A DNA stretch of 64,000 bases from Microbacterium hatanonis (GTDB lineage: Bacteria; Actinomycetota; Actinomycetes; Actinomycetales; Microbacteriaceae), in NCBI RefSeq assembly GCF_008017415.1, contig NZ_VRSV01000002.1, forward strand, positions 186,001-250,000. Reading direction: 5' to 3'. This document shows, piece by piece, positions 8,672 through 15,890 of this stretch; position 1 is the first letter of the stretch, and every line of letters begins with the position of its first letter. The notes beneath the pieces are model-generated. The model was not told the DNA's origin and did not search any database. It saw only the letters and a list, made by a program, of their open reading frames with translations. The translations under genes and the position numbers were made by a program.

Positions 8672-10021
8672 TCACTCCGCGAGTGACGCGGATCCGGCCA
8701 GGATCTCACGCCCCCGCCGCTCGCCGACACCGGCGGCGCTGTAGGCGAGCCCGCCGTGCACGTAGGTCGCCTCGACCCCGCCCCGCAGCTCCTGCCCGTG
8801 CCACGGCGACATCTTGTTGCGGTACTCGAGCGTCGAGGCGTCGACCGTGCGCACGGCGTCGGGGTCGAACACGACGAGGTGGGCCGGCTCGCCGGCCGCG
8901 ATGCGCCCGCGTCCGGCGAGGCCGCCGATGCGGGCGGGGCCGGTGGTGAACAGCGGGAGCAGCCGCTCGATCGGCACCCCGCGGCGGTGCGCCTCGGTGT
9001 GGACGGCTGCGAAGCCGGTCTGCAGGCCCGAGATCCCGCCCCACGAGAGCCCGAAGTCGGGAGACGACTTGAGGTCGGCGGTCGACGGGGAGTGATCGCT
9101 GACGACCGCGTCGATCGTGCCGTCGAGCAGGCCCTGCCACAGGAGGTCCTGGTTCGCGGCGTCGCGGATCGGCGGGCAGCACTTGAACTCCGCCGCCCCC
9201 GCAGGGACGTCTTCGGCGCGGAGCGTGAGGTAGTGCGGGCACGTCTCGACGGTGAGCGGCACGCCCTCGGCCTTGGCGGCACGGACCGCGTCGAGCGCCC
9301 CGCCGTCGGAGACGTGCACGATGTGCGCCCGCCCGCGGGTGCGCCGCGACGCCTCGATCACCGCGAGGATCGCCTCGCGCTCGCTCCGCGGCGGACGCGA
9401 GGCGACGAAGTCGGCGTACACCTCTCCGAGCGGGCCGTCGGCGTGCAGGTGCGAGGGGTCTTCGGCGTGGACGATGAGGATGCTGCCGAGCGCGGCGATC
9501 TCGGCGAGCGCGGCCTCGAGCTGGTCGAGGGCGAGATGCCCGAACTCGTCGATGCCCGACGGCGACAGGAAGCACTTGAAGCCGACGACGCCCGCCGCAT
9601 CCAGCTCGGACAGGGTGCCGATGTTCTCGGGCACCGCTCCGCCCCAGTACCCGACGTCGACGGCGAGCTTGCCCCGGGCGGCGTCGCGCTTGTCGGCGAG
9701 CGCCTCGACCGTGGTGGTCACCGGCACACTGTTCAGCGGCATGTCGAGCAGGGTCGTCACCCCGCCGGCGGCAGCGGCGGCCGTGCCGGTCGCGAAGCCC
9801 TCCCATTCGGTGCGCCCGGGCTCGTCGAGGTGCACGTGGGAGTCGACGAGGCCGGGGAGCAGCATCCTCTCGTCGTCGAGCACGAGATCGGCGCGCGGGT
9901 CGAAGGCGTCGACGGCGGCGATCACCCCGCCGACGGTGCGGACGGTGGCGGGCACGAAGGCGGCACCCGTCCAGACACGGCGCGCGGCGACCGTGGTGGG
10001 CAGGGCGGGGAACGCGGTCAT
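8672..10021 (-). CDS. allB: Allantoinase
   Basis: 449-residue cyclic amidohydrolase that opens allantoin to allantoate. The binuclear-metal motifs are in order: DSHVHLDEPG (His-x-His), GFKCFLSPSG (carboxylated Lys), IVHAEDP (His), IVHVSDGG (His) and VVSDHSPST (Asp). CCPPIRD and the C-terminal NKMSPWHG are typical of allantoinases rather than dihydroorotases. ATG 10021 is favoured over an upstream in-frame codon: TAGCGT lies seven bases before it, placing the transcript start at or next to the ATG. It is the first gene of the operon allB, formamidase, amidase, pucG, allC, divergent from uraD. The proposed operator at 10054-10072 overlaps its -35 region. Confidence 0.94.
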   Translation of the reverse strand: MTAFPALPTTVAARRVWTGAAFVPATVRTVGGVIAAVDAFDPRADLVLDDERMLLPGLVDSHVHLDEPGRTEWEGFATGTAAAAAGGVTTLLDMPLNSVPVTTTVEALADKRDAARGKLAVDVGYWGGAVPENIGTLSELDAAGVVGFKCFLSPSGIDEFGHLALDQLEAALAEIAALGSILIVHAEDPSHLHADGPLGEVYADFVASRPPRSEREAILAVIEASRRTRGRAHIVHVSDGGALDAVRAAKAEGVPLTVETCPHYLTLRAEDVPAGAAEFKCCPPIRDAANQDLLWQGLLDGTIDAVVSDHSPSTADLKSSPDFGLSWGGISGLQTGFAAVHTEAHRRGVPIERLLPLFTTGPARIGGLAGRGRIAAGEPAHLVVFDPDAVRTVDASTLEYRNKMSPWHGQELRGGVEATYVHGGLAYSAAGVGERRGREILAGSASLAE

Positions 10022-10028
10022 GACGACC

Positions 10029-10034
10029 ACGCTA
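10029..10034 (-). promoter_or_regulatory. -10 hexamer TAGCGT of the allB operon (leaderless)
   Basis: TAGCGT on the minus strand with seven bases to the allB ATG. No good -35 is seen (ACATCC at 17-base spacing), consistent with regulation through the adjacent inverted repeat. Confidence 0.6.
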
Positions 10035-10053
10035 GGTGCGCCGCGTTTCCCGG

Positions 10054-10072
10054 ATGTTACCCAGGGCAACAT
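10054..10072. promoter_or_regulatory. Operator candidate between allB and uraD
   Basis: ATGTTACCCAGGGCAACAT is a 19-bp inverted repeat with one asymmetric pair (A/C against the ideal). It sits between the divergent allB and uraD operons, over the allB -35 zone and about 45 bases before uraD, so one regulator could control both. No regulator gene for it is evident in the window. Confidence 0.6.
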
Positions 10073-10114
10073 TTCCGCCGCTCGCCCGAAATGTGCGCTC
10101 GATACGGTGACGGG

Positions 10115-10636
10115 ATGGAACTGAGCGAATTCGACGCGGCCGACGAGGCCCCAGCGACCGCGACCGCCCGCGTCTGGGCCGAGGTGGACGGGTGGGTGAA
10201 CGCGATCGTGACGGGTCGCCCGTTCGGCTCGGTCGACGCCCTCGCAGCGTATGCGGGCGCGCTCGCGCAGCAGTGGACGCCCGCCGATCTGGAATCAGCC
10301 CTCGCCCACCACCCCCGCATCGGGGCTCGCGTGTCGGGCGCGGATGCCGCGGCCTCGGCCTCCCGTCGCGAGCAGGCATCGATGTCGGCCGCGGGCGATG
10401 ACGTCGTCGGCGCGATCGCCGAGGGCAACGCGCGGTACGAGGAGCGGTTCGGTCGGGTGTTCCTGATCCGCGCCGCCGGCCGGACGCCGTCGGAGATGCT
10501 CGCCGAGCTCGAACGCCGCCTGTCGAACGATCCTGAGACCGAGACCCGCGAGGCGACCGCGCAGCTGGCCGAGATCGCGTTGCTGAGACTGCGCGAGACG
10601 TTCGCCGCGCCCACCCTCCCGGAGGAGCAGGAATGA
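10115..10636 (+). CDS. uraD: 2-oxo-4-hydroxy-4-carboxy-5-ureidoimidazoline (OHCU) decarboxylase
   Basis: 173 residues, the normal size. It performs the third step from urate, decarboxylating OHCU to S-allantoin. The catalytic-histidine motif is present as HHPRIGARV at about residues 63-71, followed by the family core NARYEERFGRVFLIRAAGRT (about residues 100-119). Start ATG 10115 is preceded by GATACG eight bases earlier, a possible -10 element for a leaderless transcript; no strong ribosome-binding site is present. An in-frame ATG at 10091 would add eight residues but has no better support. It is the first gene of the rightward operon and overlaps uraH by ATGA. Confidence 0.92.
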   Translation: MELSEFDAADEAPATATARVWAEVDGWVNAIVTGRPFGSVDALAAYAGALAQQWTPADLESALAHHPRIGARVSGADAAASASRREQASMSAAGDDVVGAIAEGNARYEERFGRVFLIRAAGRTPSEMLAELERRLSNDPETETREATAQLAEIALLRLRETFAAPTLPEEQE

Positions 10637-10983
10637 CCCACCTCACTACGCACGTGCTCGACGCGGCGACGGGGAATCCGGCCGCCGAGGTGTCGGTCGT
10701 GCTCGCCCACGCATCTGGCGGGGCCGTCACCGCGGAGGCCGCCGGGGCGATCGTCGCCCACGGGGCCACCGACGCCGACGGGCGTCTCGCTCTCGGACCC
10801 GAGACGCTCGAGCCCGGCGACTACACGCTGACCTTCCTCACGGGCGAGTACTTCGCCGCGCGTGACACACCGACGTTCCACCCCTATGTCGCCGTGACCT
10901 TCACGGTCGACGGCTCGGGCCGGCACCTGCACGTGCCGCTGCTGCTGAGCCCCTTCGCCTACTCGACCTACCGCGGGAGCTGA
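10633..10983 (+). CDS. uraH: 5-hydroxyisourate hydrolase (transthyretin-like)
   Basis: 116 residues, full length. It converts 5-hydroxyisourate to OHCU, the second step of urate breakdown. It opens with THVLDAATGNPAAEVSV, the family N-terminal motif, has GRLALGPETLEPGDYTLTF in the centre, and ends in the diagnostic C-terminal YRGS tetrapeptide preceded by HVPLLLSPFAYST. ATG at 10633 overlaps the uraD stop as ATGA and has GGAGGAG within the end of uraD. The uox start follows two bases after its stop. Function is certain at family level, since the HxH...YRGS pattern separates it from thyroid-hormone transthyretin. Confidence 0.95.
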   Translation: MTHLTTHVLDAATGNPAAEVSVVLAHASGGAVTAEAAGAIVAHGATDADGRLALGPETLEPGDYTLTFLTGEYFAARDTPTFHPYVAVTFTVDGSGRHLHVPLLLSPFAYSTYRGS

Positions 10984-10985
10984 AT

Positions 10986-11903
10986 ATGACAGAAGTGAGC
11001 GTCAGCCTCGGCGCCAACAAGTACGGCAAGGCCGAGAACCGGGTCGTGCGCGTCGTGCGCGACTCCGCCCGGCACGAGATCGTCGACCTCAACGTGACGT
11101 CGCAGCTGCGGGGTGCCGCCCTCGCGTCGGCGTACCTCACGGGCGACAACTCGATGGTCGTGGCGACCGACACGCAGAAGAACACCGTCTTCGCCTTCGC
11201 GAAGGAACACGGCATCCGCTCGCCCGAAGAGTTCCTGCTCTCGCTCGCCGATCACTTCACCTCGTCGTTCGATTGGATCGAGGGCGGACTCTTCCAGGCC
11301 GAGCAGTACGCGTGGGAGCGGATCCTCGTCGACGGCGTGCCGCACGACCACTCGTTCGTGAGGCAGGGTCAGGGCACTCGCCTCGCGACCGTGCAGTCGA
11401 TCGACGGCTCGGTGCACGTGACCGGCGGGGTGAAGGATCTCACGGTGCTGAAGACGACCGGCAGCGAGTTCGCCGGCTTCCCGCGGGATCGGTACACGAC
11501 CCTCGTCGAGACCGACGACCGGATCATGGCGACCTCGGTGACGGGGCGCTGGCGGTTCCTGCCCGAGGCGGTCGAGGCCGGCATCGACTACGACGGCCTG
11601 TACGCCGAGGTAACCGAGGTGCTGCTGGCGACCTTCGCGTCGGTGCACTCGCTCGCTCTGCAGCAGACCCTCTTCGAGATGGGCAGGGCCGCGATCGAGG
11701 CCCGCCCCGAGATCGCGGAGGTGCGCTTCGCGATGCCGAACAAGCACCACTTCGTCGTCGACCTGTCGTCGTTCGGCCTCGAGAATCCGAACGAGGTCTT
11801 CTTCGCCGCCGACCGCCCCTACGGCCTCATCGAGGGCACGGTCACGCGCGACGGCGCCGCACCCGCCCCCGACGCCTGGCTGGACCTGCCCGCGTTCGTC
11901 TGA
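10986..11903 (+). CDS. uox: Urate oxidase (uricase)
   Basis: 305-residue cofactor-free uricase, oxidising urate to 5-hydroxyisourate and H2O2. Signatures: NKYGKAENRVVRV at the N-terminus with the catalytic Lys, GDNSMVVATDTQKNTVF with the catalytic Thr, and MPNKHHFVVDLS in the C-terminal T-fold with the active-site His. ATG 10986 lies two bases after uraH with GGGAG inside the uraH end. It is the last gene of uraD-uraH-uox and is followed by a 21-bp perfect hairpin. No xanthine dehydrogenase is in the window, so urate must come from elsewhere. No peroxisomal-type extension or frameshift is seen. Confidence 0.96.
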   Translation: MTEVSVSLGANKYGKAENRVVRVVRDSARHEIVDLNVTSQLRGAALASAYLTGDNSMVVATDTQKNTVFAFAKEHGIRSPEEFLLSLADHFTSSFDWIEGGLFQAEQYAWERILVDGVPHDHSFVRQGQGTRLATVQSIDGSVHVTGGVKDLTVLKTTGSEFAGFPRDRYTTLVETDDRIMATSVTGRWRFLPEAVEAGIDYDGLYAEVTEVLLATFASVHSLALQQTLFEMGRAAIEARPEIAEVRFAMPNKHHFVVDLSSFGLENPNEVFFAADRPYGLIEGTVTRDGAAPAPDAWLDLPAFV

Positions 11904-11910
11904 CCTCGCC

Positions 11911-11940
11911 GCTGAGAAGCGCTGAGAAGCGTTGAGAGGC
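11911..11940 (+). repeat. Three tandem decamers GCTGAGAAGC
   Basis: 11911-11920 and 11921-11930 are identical (GCTGAGAAGC); 11931-11940 is GTTGAGAGGC. The third copy runs into the left arm of the terminator hairpin. Confidence 0.8.
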
Positions 11941-11989
11941 CAAGACACCCGGACGACCCTGCGTGGCGGTCCGGGTGTCTTGGCCTCTC
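11934..11989. terminator. 21-bp perfect hairpin between convergent uox and apt
   Basis: Arms 11934-11954 and 11969-11989 are fully complementary around a 14-base loop; the core is CACCCGGAC/GTCCGGGTG. It lies between two converging genes and should terminate both. No T-run. Same family as 7496-7545 and 38451-38506. Confidence 0.85.
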
Positions 11990-12004
11990 GGCGGCTGGTG
12001 CTCG

Positions 12005-12532
12005 TCAGACGTGGAAGAGCGAGTGCAGCGGGGCGTCGCCCAGCGCCGCGCGCCCGCCGAGCACGTCGATCTCGAGCAGCGCCGCCGTGCCGATGACCTC
12101 GCTGCCGAGGGCGTGCACGAGCTCTCGCCCCGCGGCGAGCGTGCCGCCGGTGGCGAGCACGTCGTCGAGCAGCAGCACGCGGGTTCCGCGGGGCAGATCG
12201 TCGTGCATCTCGATCGCGGCGGTGCCGTACTCGAGGGCGTAGGAGACGGATGCTGCGGGGCGCGGCAGCTTCCCGGCCTTCCGGATCGGCACCAACCCGA
12301 CCCCGGCGGCGACGGCCGCGGCTCCGGCGAGCAGGAATCCGCGCGCTTCGATCCCGGCGACGACGTCGAAGCCGCCCGCGAAGGGCTCCAGCAGAGCGTC
12401 GATCGTGGCACGGAGGGCGGCAGCATCCGCCAGCAACGGCGTGATGTCGCGGAAGACGACCCCCGGCTGCGGGTAATCGGGGATCGACCCGATGAGCGAT
12501 TCGGCGCGGGCGAGGGCGGAGGCGTCAGGCAC
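12005..12532 (-). CDS. apt: Adenine phosphoribosyltransferase
   Basis: 175 residues, standard length. It salvages adenine with PRPP to AMP. Signature elements: IPDYPQPGVVFRDITPLL at the N-terminus, GIEARGFLLAG, PIRKAGKLP and the PRPP loop VLLLDDVLATGGT at about residues 118-130. The start is GTG 12532: the hexamer TAAGGT ends six bases before it, giving a leaderless transcript. It is convergent with uox and separated from the upstream flavoprotein gene by a nested hairpin. Its link to the neighbouring urate genes is thematic (purines), not operonic. Confidence 0.95.
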   Translation of the reverse strand: MPDASALARAESLIGSIPDYPQPGVVFRDITPLLADAAALRATIDALLEPFAGGFDVVAGIEARGFLLAGAAAVAAGVGLVPIRKAGKLPRPAASVSYALEYGTAAIEMHDDLPRGTRVLLLDDVLATGGTLAAGRELVHALGSEVIGTAALLEIDVLGGRAALGDAPLHSLFHV

Positions 12533-12538
12533 CGTACG

Positions 12539-12544
12539 ACCTTA
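12539..12544 (-). promoter_or_regulatory. -10 hexamer TAAGGT of apt (leaderless)
   Basis: TAAGGT on the minus strand, six bases before the GTG start codon; decides the apt start. Confidence 0.6.
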
Positions 12545-12564
12545 CGCGAGCCGCGGCCGCCGCA

Positions 12565-12641
12565 GACCGCGAGACCCGTCCTGCCCGGCGAGACCCCGGC
12601 ACCGAAGCCGGGTCTCGCCACGCCGAAGCGGTCTCGCGGTC
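12565..12641. terminator. Nested double hairpin with GACCGCGAGACC arms
   Basis: Outer arms GACCGCGAGACC (12565-12576) and GGTCTCGCGGTC (12630-12641) are exact complements. An inner hairpin pairs 12587-12600 with 12607-12619 (GCCGGGTCTCGCC), one base bulged. It follows the flavoprotein stop at 12651 on the minus strand. Confidence 0.75.
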
Positions 12642-12650
12642 GGGCCCGGC

Positions 12651-13853
12651 TCAGCGGATGCGGCCGCGCAGGTCGTCGGGAGTGAGCTCGTCGGCGGCGG
12701 CGAGCACGGCGCGAGCGGCGTCGCGCCGGTCTTCCACGCCCCACAGCAGCACGCCGACCACCCGCCCGCCGTCGAGGTAGTAGACGACGCCGCGCTCGAA
12801 GGGCTCCTGCCAGTCCTCGACCGTGTCGAGCGACGCGTCGAGCGTGCCGACCGCCTCGTACCGGTGGCCGAACACGGCGGAGTAGTAGTAGGGCGTGTGC
12901 GTGTAGGGCTCGTCCGCTCCGGCGAGGTTGCGCCCGACCGACCGCCCCATCTCCTGCGCGTTGTCGACGTGCTCCACCCGGCGGCGGCCGAGGATGCGGT
13001 CGGGATAGCGGGCGACGTCGCCCGCGGCGAAGACGTCGGCCGCAGACGTGCGCAAGAACTCGTCGACGACGATCCCGTCCTCCACGACGAGCCCGGCGTC
13101 TTCGGCGATACGCGTCTCGGGGGTGATGCCGAGGCCGCCGACGACGGCATCCGCGCGGAGCTCATCGCCGTTCTCCAGCTCGAGACGTGCCCCGGAGCCG
13201 TCGACCGCTCCACCGGAGACGCGGCTGCCACCGACCAGCTCGACGCCGGCGTCGCGGAACATCTGCTCGAAACGGCGCGCGAGATCGGCGGGGAAGACGT
13301 CGTCGCCCAGCACCGAGCCGGTGTGCACGAGCGTCACCGCCATGCCGTTCTGCACGAGGGCCGCGGCGAGCTCCGTGCCGATGTAGCCGCCGCCCACGAC
13401 GATGATCGATCCGCCCGCGTCGGCGAGGGCCCGCAGCCGCCGGTAGTCCTCGGCCGTGCGGAACGCGATCGAGCGGCCACCGTCGGAGGCGTCGTCGAGG
13501 GGCAGCGCCACCGGTCGGCCACCGGTCGCCAGAAGCAGCCGCCCGTAGGTGAAGGTGCGGCCGTCGGTCGTGACCACCTCGTGCGCGTCGGGTCGGACGG
13601 CCCGCACGGTGGTGCGCAGCAGGATCTCCGCGCCGGTGTCGGCGGCGGTGTCCAGCGGCACCTGCTCCTCGGTGAACTCGGGGTCGGTCCAGAGCTTCTT
13701 GCTCAGCGCCGGGCGGGTGTACGGCTCATCGACGTCGTCGCTGAGGATCAGGATCGTCGCGGAGGCGTCGACCTCGCGGATGCCGCGTGCCGCGCTGTCG
13801 GCGACCATCCCGCCGCCGACGATGACGTGGGAGAAGGGGGTGGAATCAGCCAT
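12651..13853 (-). CDS. FAD-dependent ferredoxin-reductase-like oxidoreductase
   Basis: 400 residues of the pyridine nucleotide-disulfide oxidoreductase fold, ferredoxin-NAD reductase/HcaD subgroup (no redox-active CxxxxC pair). FAD-binding GGGMVADSAARGIRE lies near residue 10 and YTRPALSKKLW follows. The NAD(P)H site is VVVGGGYIGTELAAAL near residue 150, and the second FAD contact is VFAAGDVARYPD near residue 270. A C-terminal dimerisation/reductase domain contains YYYSAVFGHRYE. Start ATG 13853 is chosen at the point where similarity begins; the frame is open far upstream but that reading crosses a hairpin and the GH13 promoter. The electron-acceptor partner is not in the window. Confidence 0.85.
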   Translation of the reverse strand: MADSTPFSHVIVGGGMVADSAARGIREVDASATILILSDDVDEPYTRPALSKKLWTDPEFTEEQVPLDTAADTGAEILLRTTVRAVRPDAHEVVTTDGRTFTYGRLLLATGGRPVALPLDDASDGGRSIAFRTAEDYRRLRALADAGGSIIVVGGGYIGTELAAALVQNGMAVTLVHTGSVLGDDVFPADLARRFEQMFRDAGVELVGGSRVSGGAVDGSGARLELENGDELRADAVVGGLGITPETRIAEDAGLVVEDGIVVDEFLRTSAADVFAAGDVARYPDRILGRRRVEHVDNAQEMGRSVGRNLAGADEPYTHTPYYYSAVFGHRYEAVGTLDASLDTVEDWQEPFERGVVYYLDGGRVVGVLLWGVEDRRDAARAVLAAADELTPDDLRGRIR

Positions 13854-13925
13854 GATCCGAGCCAAGCCGCCTCGCGCCGTTCGCAGCCACCGCTGGACAA
13901 CGCGGCCTCGCTGCGTTATCCGGGT

Positions 13926-14002
13926 GACCGTCAGACCCGTTCCGCGCGACCAGCCCCCGACATGCGCCCCGGGTCTCGTCGGGCAGCTGCGGTCTCGCGG
14001 TC
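13926..14002. repeat. Intergenic inverted repeat, GACC...GGTC family
   Basis: GACCGTCAGACC (13926-13937) pairs with GGTCTCGCGGTC (13991-14002), 10 of 12 positions. The right arm is identical to that at 12630-12641. It lies between the divergent flavoprotein and GH13 genes, so it is not an end-of-gene terminator for either. Confidence 0.65.
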
Positions 14003-14038
14003 GGAAGCCGCTCTCAGCAACGGATCGAACCGATTCGG

Positions 14039-14044
14039 TAACCT
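14039..14044 (+). promoter_or_regulatory. -10 hexamer TAACCT of the GH13 gene (leaderless)
   Basis: TAACCT followed by six bases and the ATG. Just upstream, CCGATTCGG (14030-14038) is a small palindrome that could be an operator. Confidence 0.6.
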
Positions 14045-14050
14045 GGTCGC

Positions 14051-15727
14051 ATGACGACCGTTGAGACCGTGGCGACGACCGAGGCACGACCGACCGAGAC
14101 CGGATCCGAGTGGTGGCGCACCGCCGTCATCTACCAGATCTATCCCCGCTCGTTCTCCGACAGCTCCGGCGACGGCATCGGCGACCTGCCCGGCGTCACC
14201 GCGCACCTCGACGACCTCGAGAAGCTCGGCGTCGACGCGATCTGGCTGAGCCCCTTCCAGCGGTCTCCGCAGAAGGACGCCGGCTACGACGTCGCCGACT
14301 ACTGCGACGTCGACCCGCTCTTCGGCACGCTGTCCGACTTCGACCGGATGCTGGCCGAGGCGCACGCACGCAGCATCCGCATCATCGTCGACCTCGTGCC
14401 CAACCACTCGAGCGACCAGCACGTCTGGTTCCAGGACGCCCTCGCGGCCGGCCCCGGCAGCCCCGAGCGCGCTCGCTACATGTTCCGCGACGGGCGCGGT
14501 GAGCACGGCGAGCTCCCCCCGAACAACTGGGACTCGGTCTTCGGCGGCCCCGCGTGGACCCGCGTCACCGAAGCGGGCGGCGCCCCCGGCCAGTGGTACC
14601 TGCACCTGTTCGACACCTCCCAGCCCGACTTCGACTGGTCGAACGAAGAGGTGCGCGAGGAGTTCCGCACCGTGCTGCGCTTCTGGCTCGACCGGGGCGT
14701 GGACGGGTTCCGCGTCGACGTCGCGCACGGCCTCGTCAAGGAGGCGGGTCTGCCCGACTACACGCCCTCGCCGGAGGGCGGTTCGATGGGCGGCGACGAG
14801 GCGAACGTGCCGTACTGGGGCCAGCCCGGCGTGCACGAGATCTACCGCGACTGGCACGAGGTGCTCGCCCAGTACGACGGCGACCGCGCCCTGTGCGCCG
14901 AGGCATGGCTCCCGACCATCGAGAAGACCGCGCTGTGGGTGCGTCCCGACGAGATGCACCAGGCGTTCAACTTCGTCTTCCTCGAGACCCACTGGAACGC
15001 GGCCGACCTCCGCTCGGTCATCGACGAGTCGCTGCGCGCCTACGGCGCCGTGGGCGCTCCGAGCACGTGGGTGCTGTCGAACCACGACGTCGTGCGTCAC
15101 GCGTCGCGCCTGGGGCTCCCCGCCGACATCCCGCAGGGTGCGGGCATCGGCCCGAACACGGTCGGCAAGCCCGATCCTGCGCTGGGACTCCGCCGCGCCC
15201 GTGCCGCGTCGGCGCTGATGCTCGCGCTCCCGGGTTCGGCCTACATCTACCAGGGCGAGGAGCTCGGGCTGCCCGAAGCGATCGACCTGCCCGACGACGC
15301 GCGTCAGGACCCGACCTGGTTCCGCACCGACGGCGAGAAGTACGGGCGCGACGGATGCCGCGTCCCTCTCCCCTGGACCAGCGACGGCCCCGCCTTCGGC
15401 TTCAGCGACACGGGCGCCTCGTGGCTTCCGCAGCCCGCCGAGTGGGCGACCCTCGCCCGCGACGCGCAGCAGGGCGATTCCGCGTCGACCCTCTCCCTCT
15501 ACGAGACGATGCTGGCCGAGCGTCGCGCCCGCGGCCTCGGTGCCGGCACCCTCACGTGGGTCGACGGTGCCGGACCCGACGTCCTGTCGTTCCGCAACGG
15601 CGACCTGCACGTGCTGACGAACATCGGCTCCGCGCCGCTCGAGCTGCCCGCGGGCACCGTCGTCGTCGCGAGCGAGCCGCTCGAGGGCCGCATGCTCCCG
15701 CCCGACACCACGGTCTGGCTGGCCTGA
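14051..15727 (+). CDS. GH13 alpha-glucosidase / oligo-1,6-glucosidase
   Basis: 558 residues, typical for cytoplasmic GH13 subfamily glucosidases; no signal peptide. It hydrolyses terminal alpha-glucosidic bonds of maltose, isomaltose or sucrose-like oligosaccharides. The (beta/alpha)8 signatures are intact: YQIYPRSFSDSSGDGIGDLPG near residue 28, DLVPNHSSDQH, nucleophile D223 in DGFRVDVAHG, acid/base E284 in CAEAWL and transition-state D346 in LSNHDVVRH. IYQGEELGLPE precedes the C-terminal beta domain. The start is fixed by the leaderless promoter TAACCT-N6-ATG. It is convergent with the GH78-GH3 gene and followed by a 100-bp repeat. Exact linkage preference cannot be decided by eye. Confidence 0.92.
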   Translation: MTTVETVATTEARPTETGSEWWRTAVIYQIYPRSFSDSSGDGIGDLPGVTAHLDDLEKLGVDAIWLSPFQRSPQKDAGYDVADYCDVDPLFGTLSDFDRMLAEAHARSIRIIVDLVPNHSSDQHVWFQDALAAGPGSPERARYMFRDGRGEHGELPPNNWDSVFGGPAWTRVTEAGGAPGQWYLHLFDTSQPDFDWSNEEVREEFRTVLRFWLDRGVDGFRVDVAHGLVKEAGLPDYTPSPEGGSMGGDEANVPYWGQPGVHEIYRDWHEVLAQYDGDRALCAEAWLPTIEKTALWVRPDEMHQAFNFVFLETHWNAADLRSVIDESLRAYGAVGAPSTWVLSNHDVVRHASRLGLPADIPQGAGIGPNTVGKPDPALGLRRARAASALMLALPGSAYIYQGEELGLPEAIDLPDDARQDPTWFRTDGEKYGRDGCRVPLPWTSDGPAFGFSDTGASWLPQPAEWATLARDAQQGDSASTLSLYETMLAERRARGLGAGTLTWVDGAGPDVLSFRNGDLHVLTNIGSAPLELPAGTVVVASEPLEGRMLPPDTTVWLA

Positions 15728-15743
15728 CGGGTCCTGCGCCACC

Positions 15744-15843
15744 GCGCAGCATCCGCCCTGCTCGTCGAGACGCTGTCGTCTCGCCGAGGCGACACGATCT
15801 TCGCGCAGGAGGGGTGTCTTCTCGGCGAGACGACGTCGACTCG
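15744..15843. repeat. 100-bp intergenic repeat, copy A
   Basis: Aligns without gaps to 23471-23570, about 80 of 100 positions identical by hand count. It starts GCGCAGCATCCG and ends with GGCGAGACGACGTCG followed by CTCG. Internal complementary GTCTCG/CGAGAC words allow a hairpin. Both copies lie just downstream of a gene stop. Confidence 0.8.
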
Positions 15844-15854
15844 CGCGCGCCTCC

Positions 15855-15880
15855 GGGGGAGGAAGCGAACTCCCTCCCCC
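15855..15880 (-). terminator. Hairpin after the GH78-GH3 gene
   Basis: GGGGGAGG (15855-15862) pairs with CCTCCCCC (15873-15880), 8 bp, 10-base loop. On the minus strand it begins 11 bases after the stop at 15891. Confidence 0.55.
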
Positions 15881-15890
15881 GCCGCACGGA

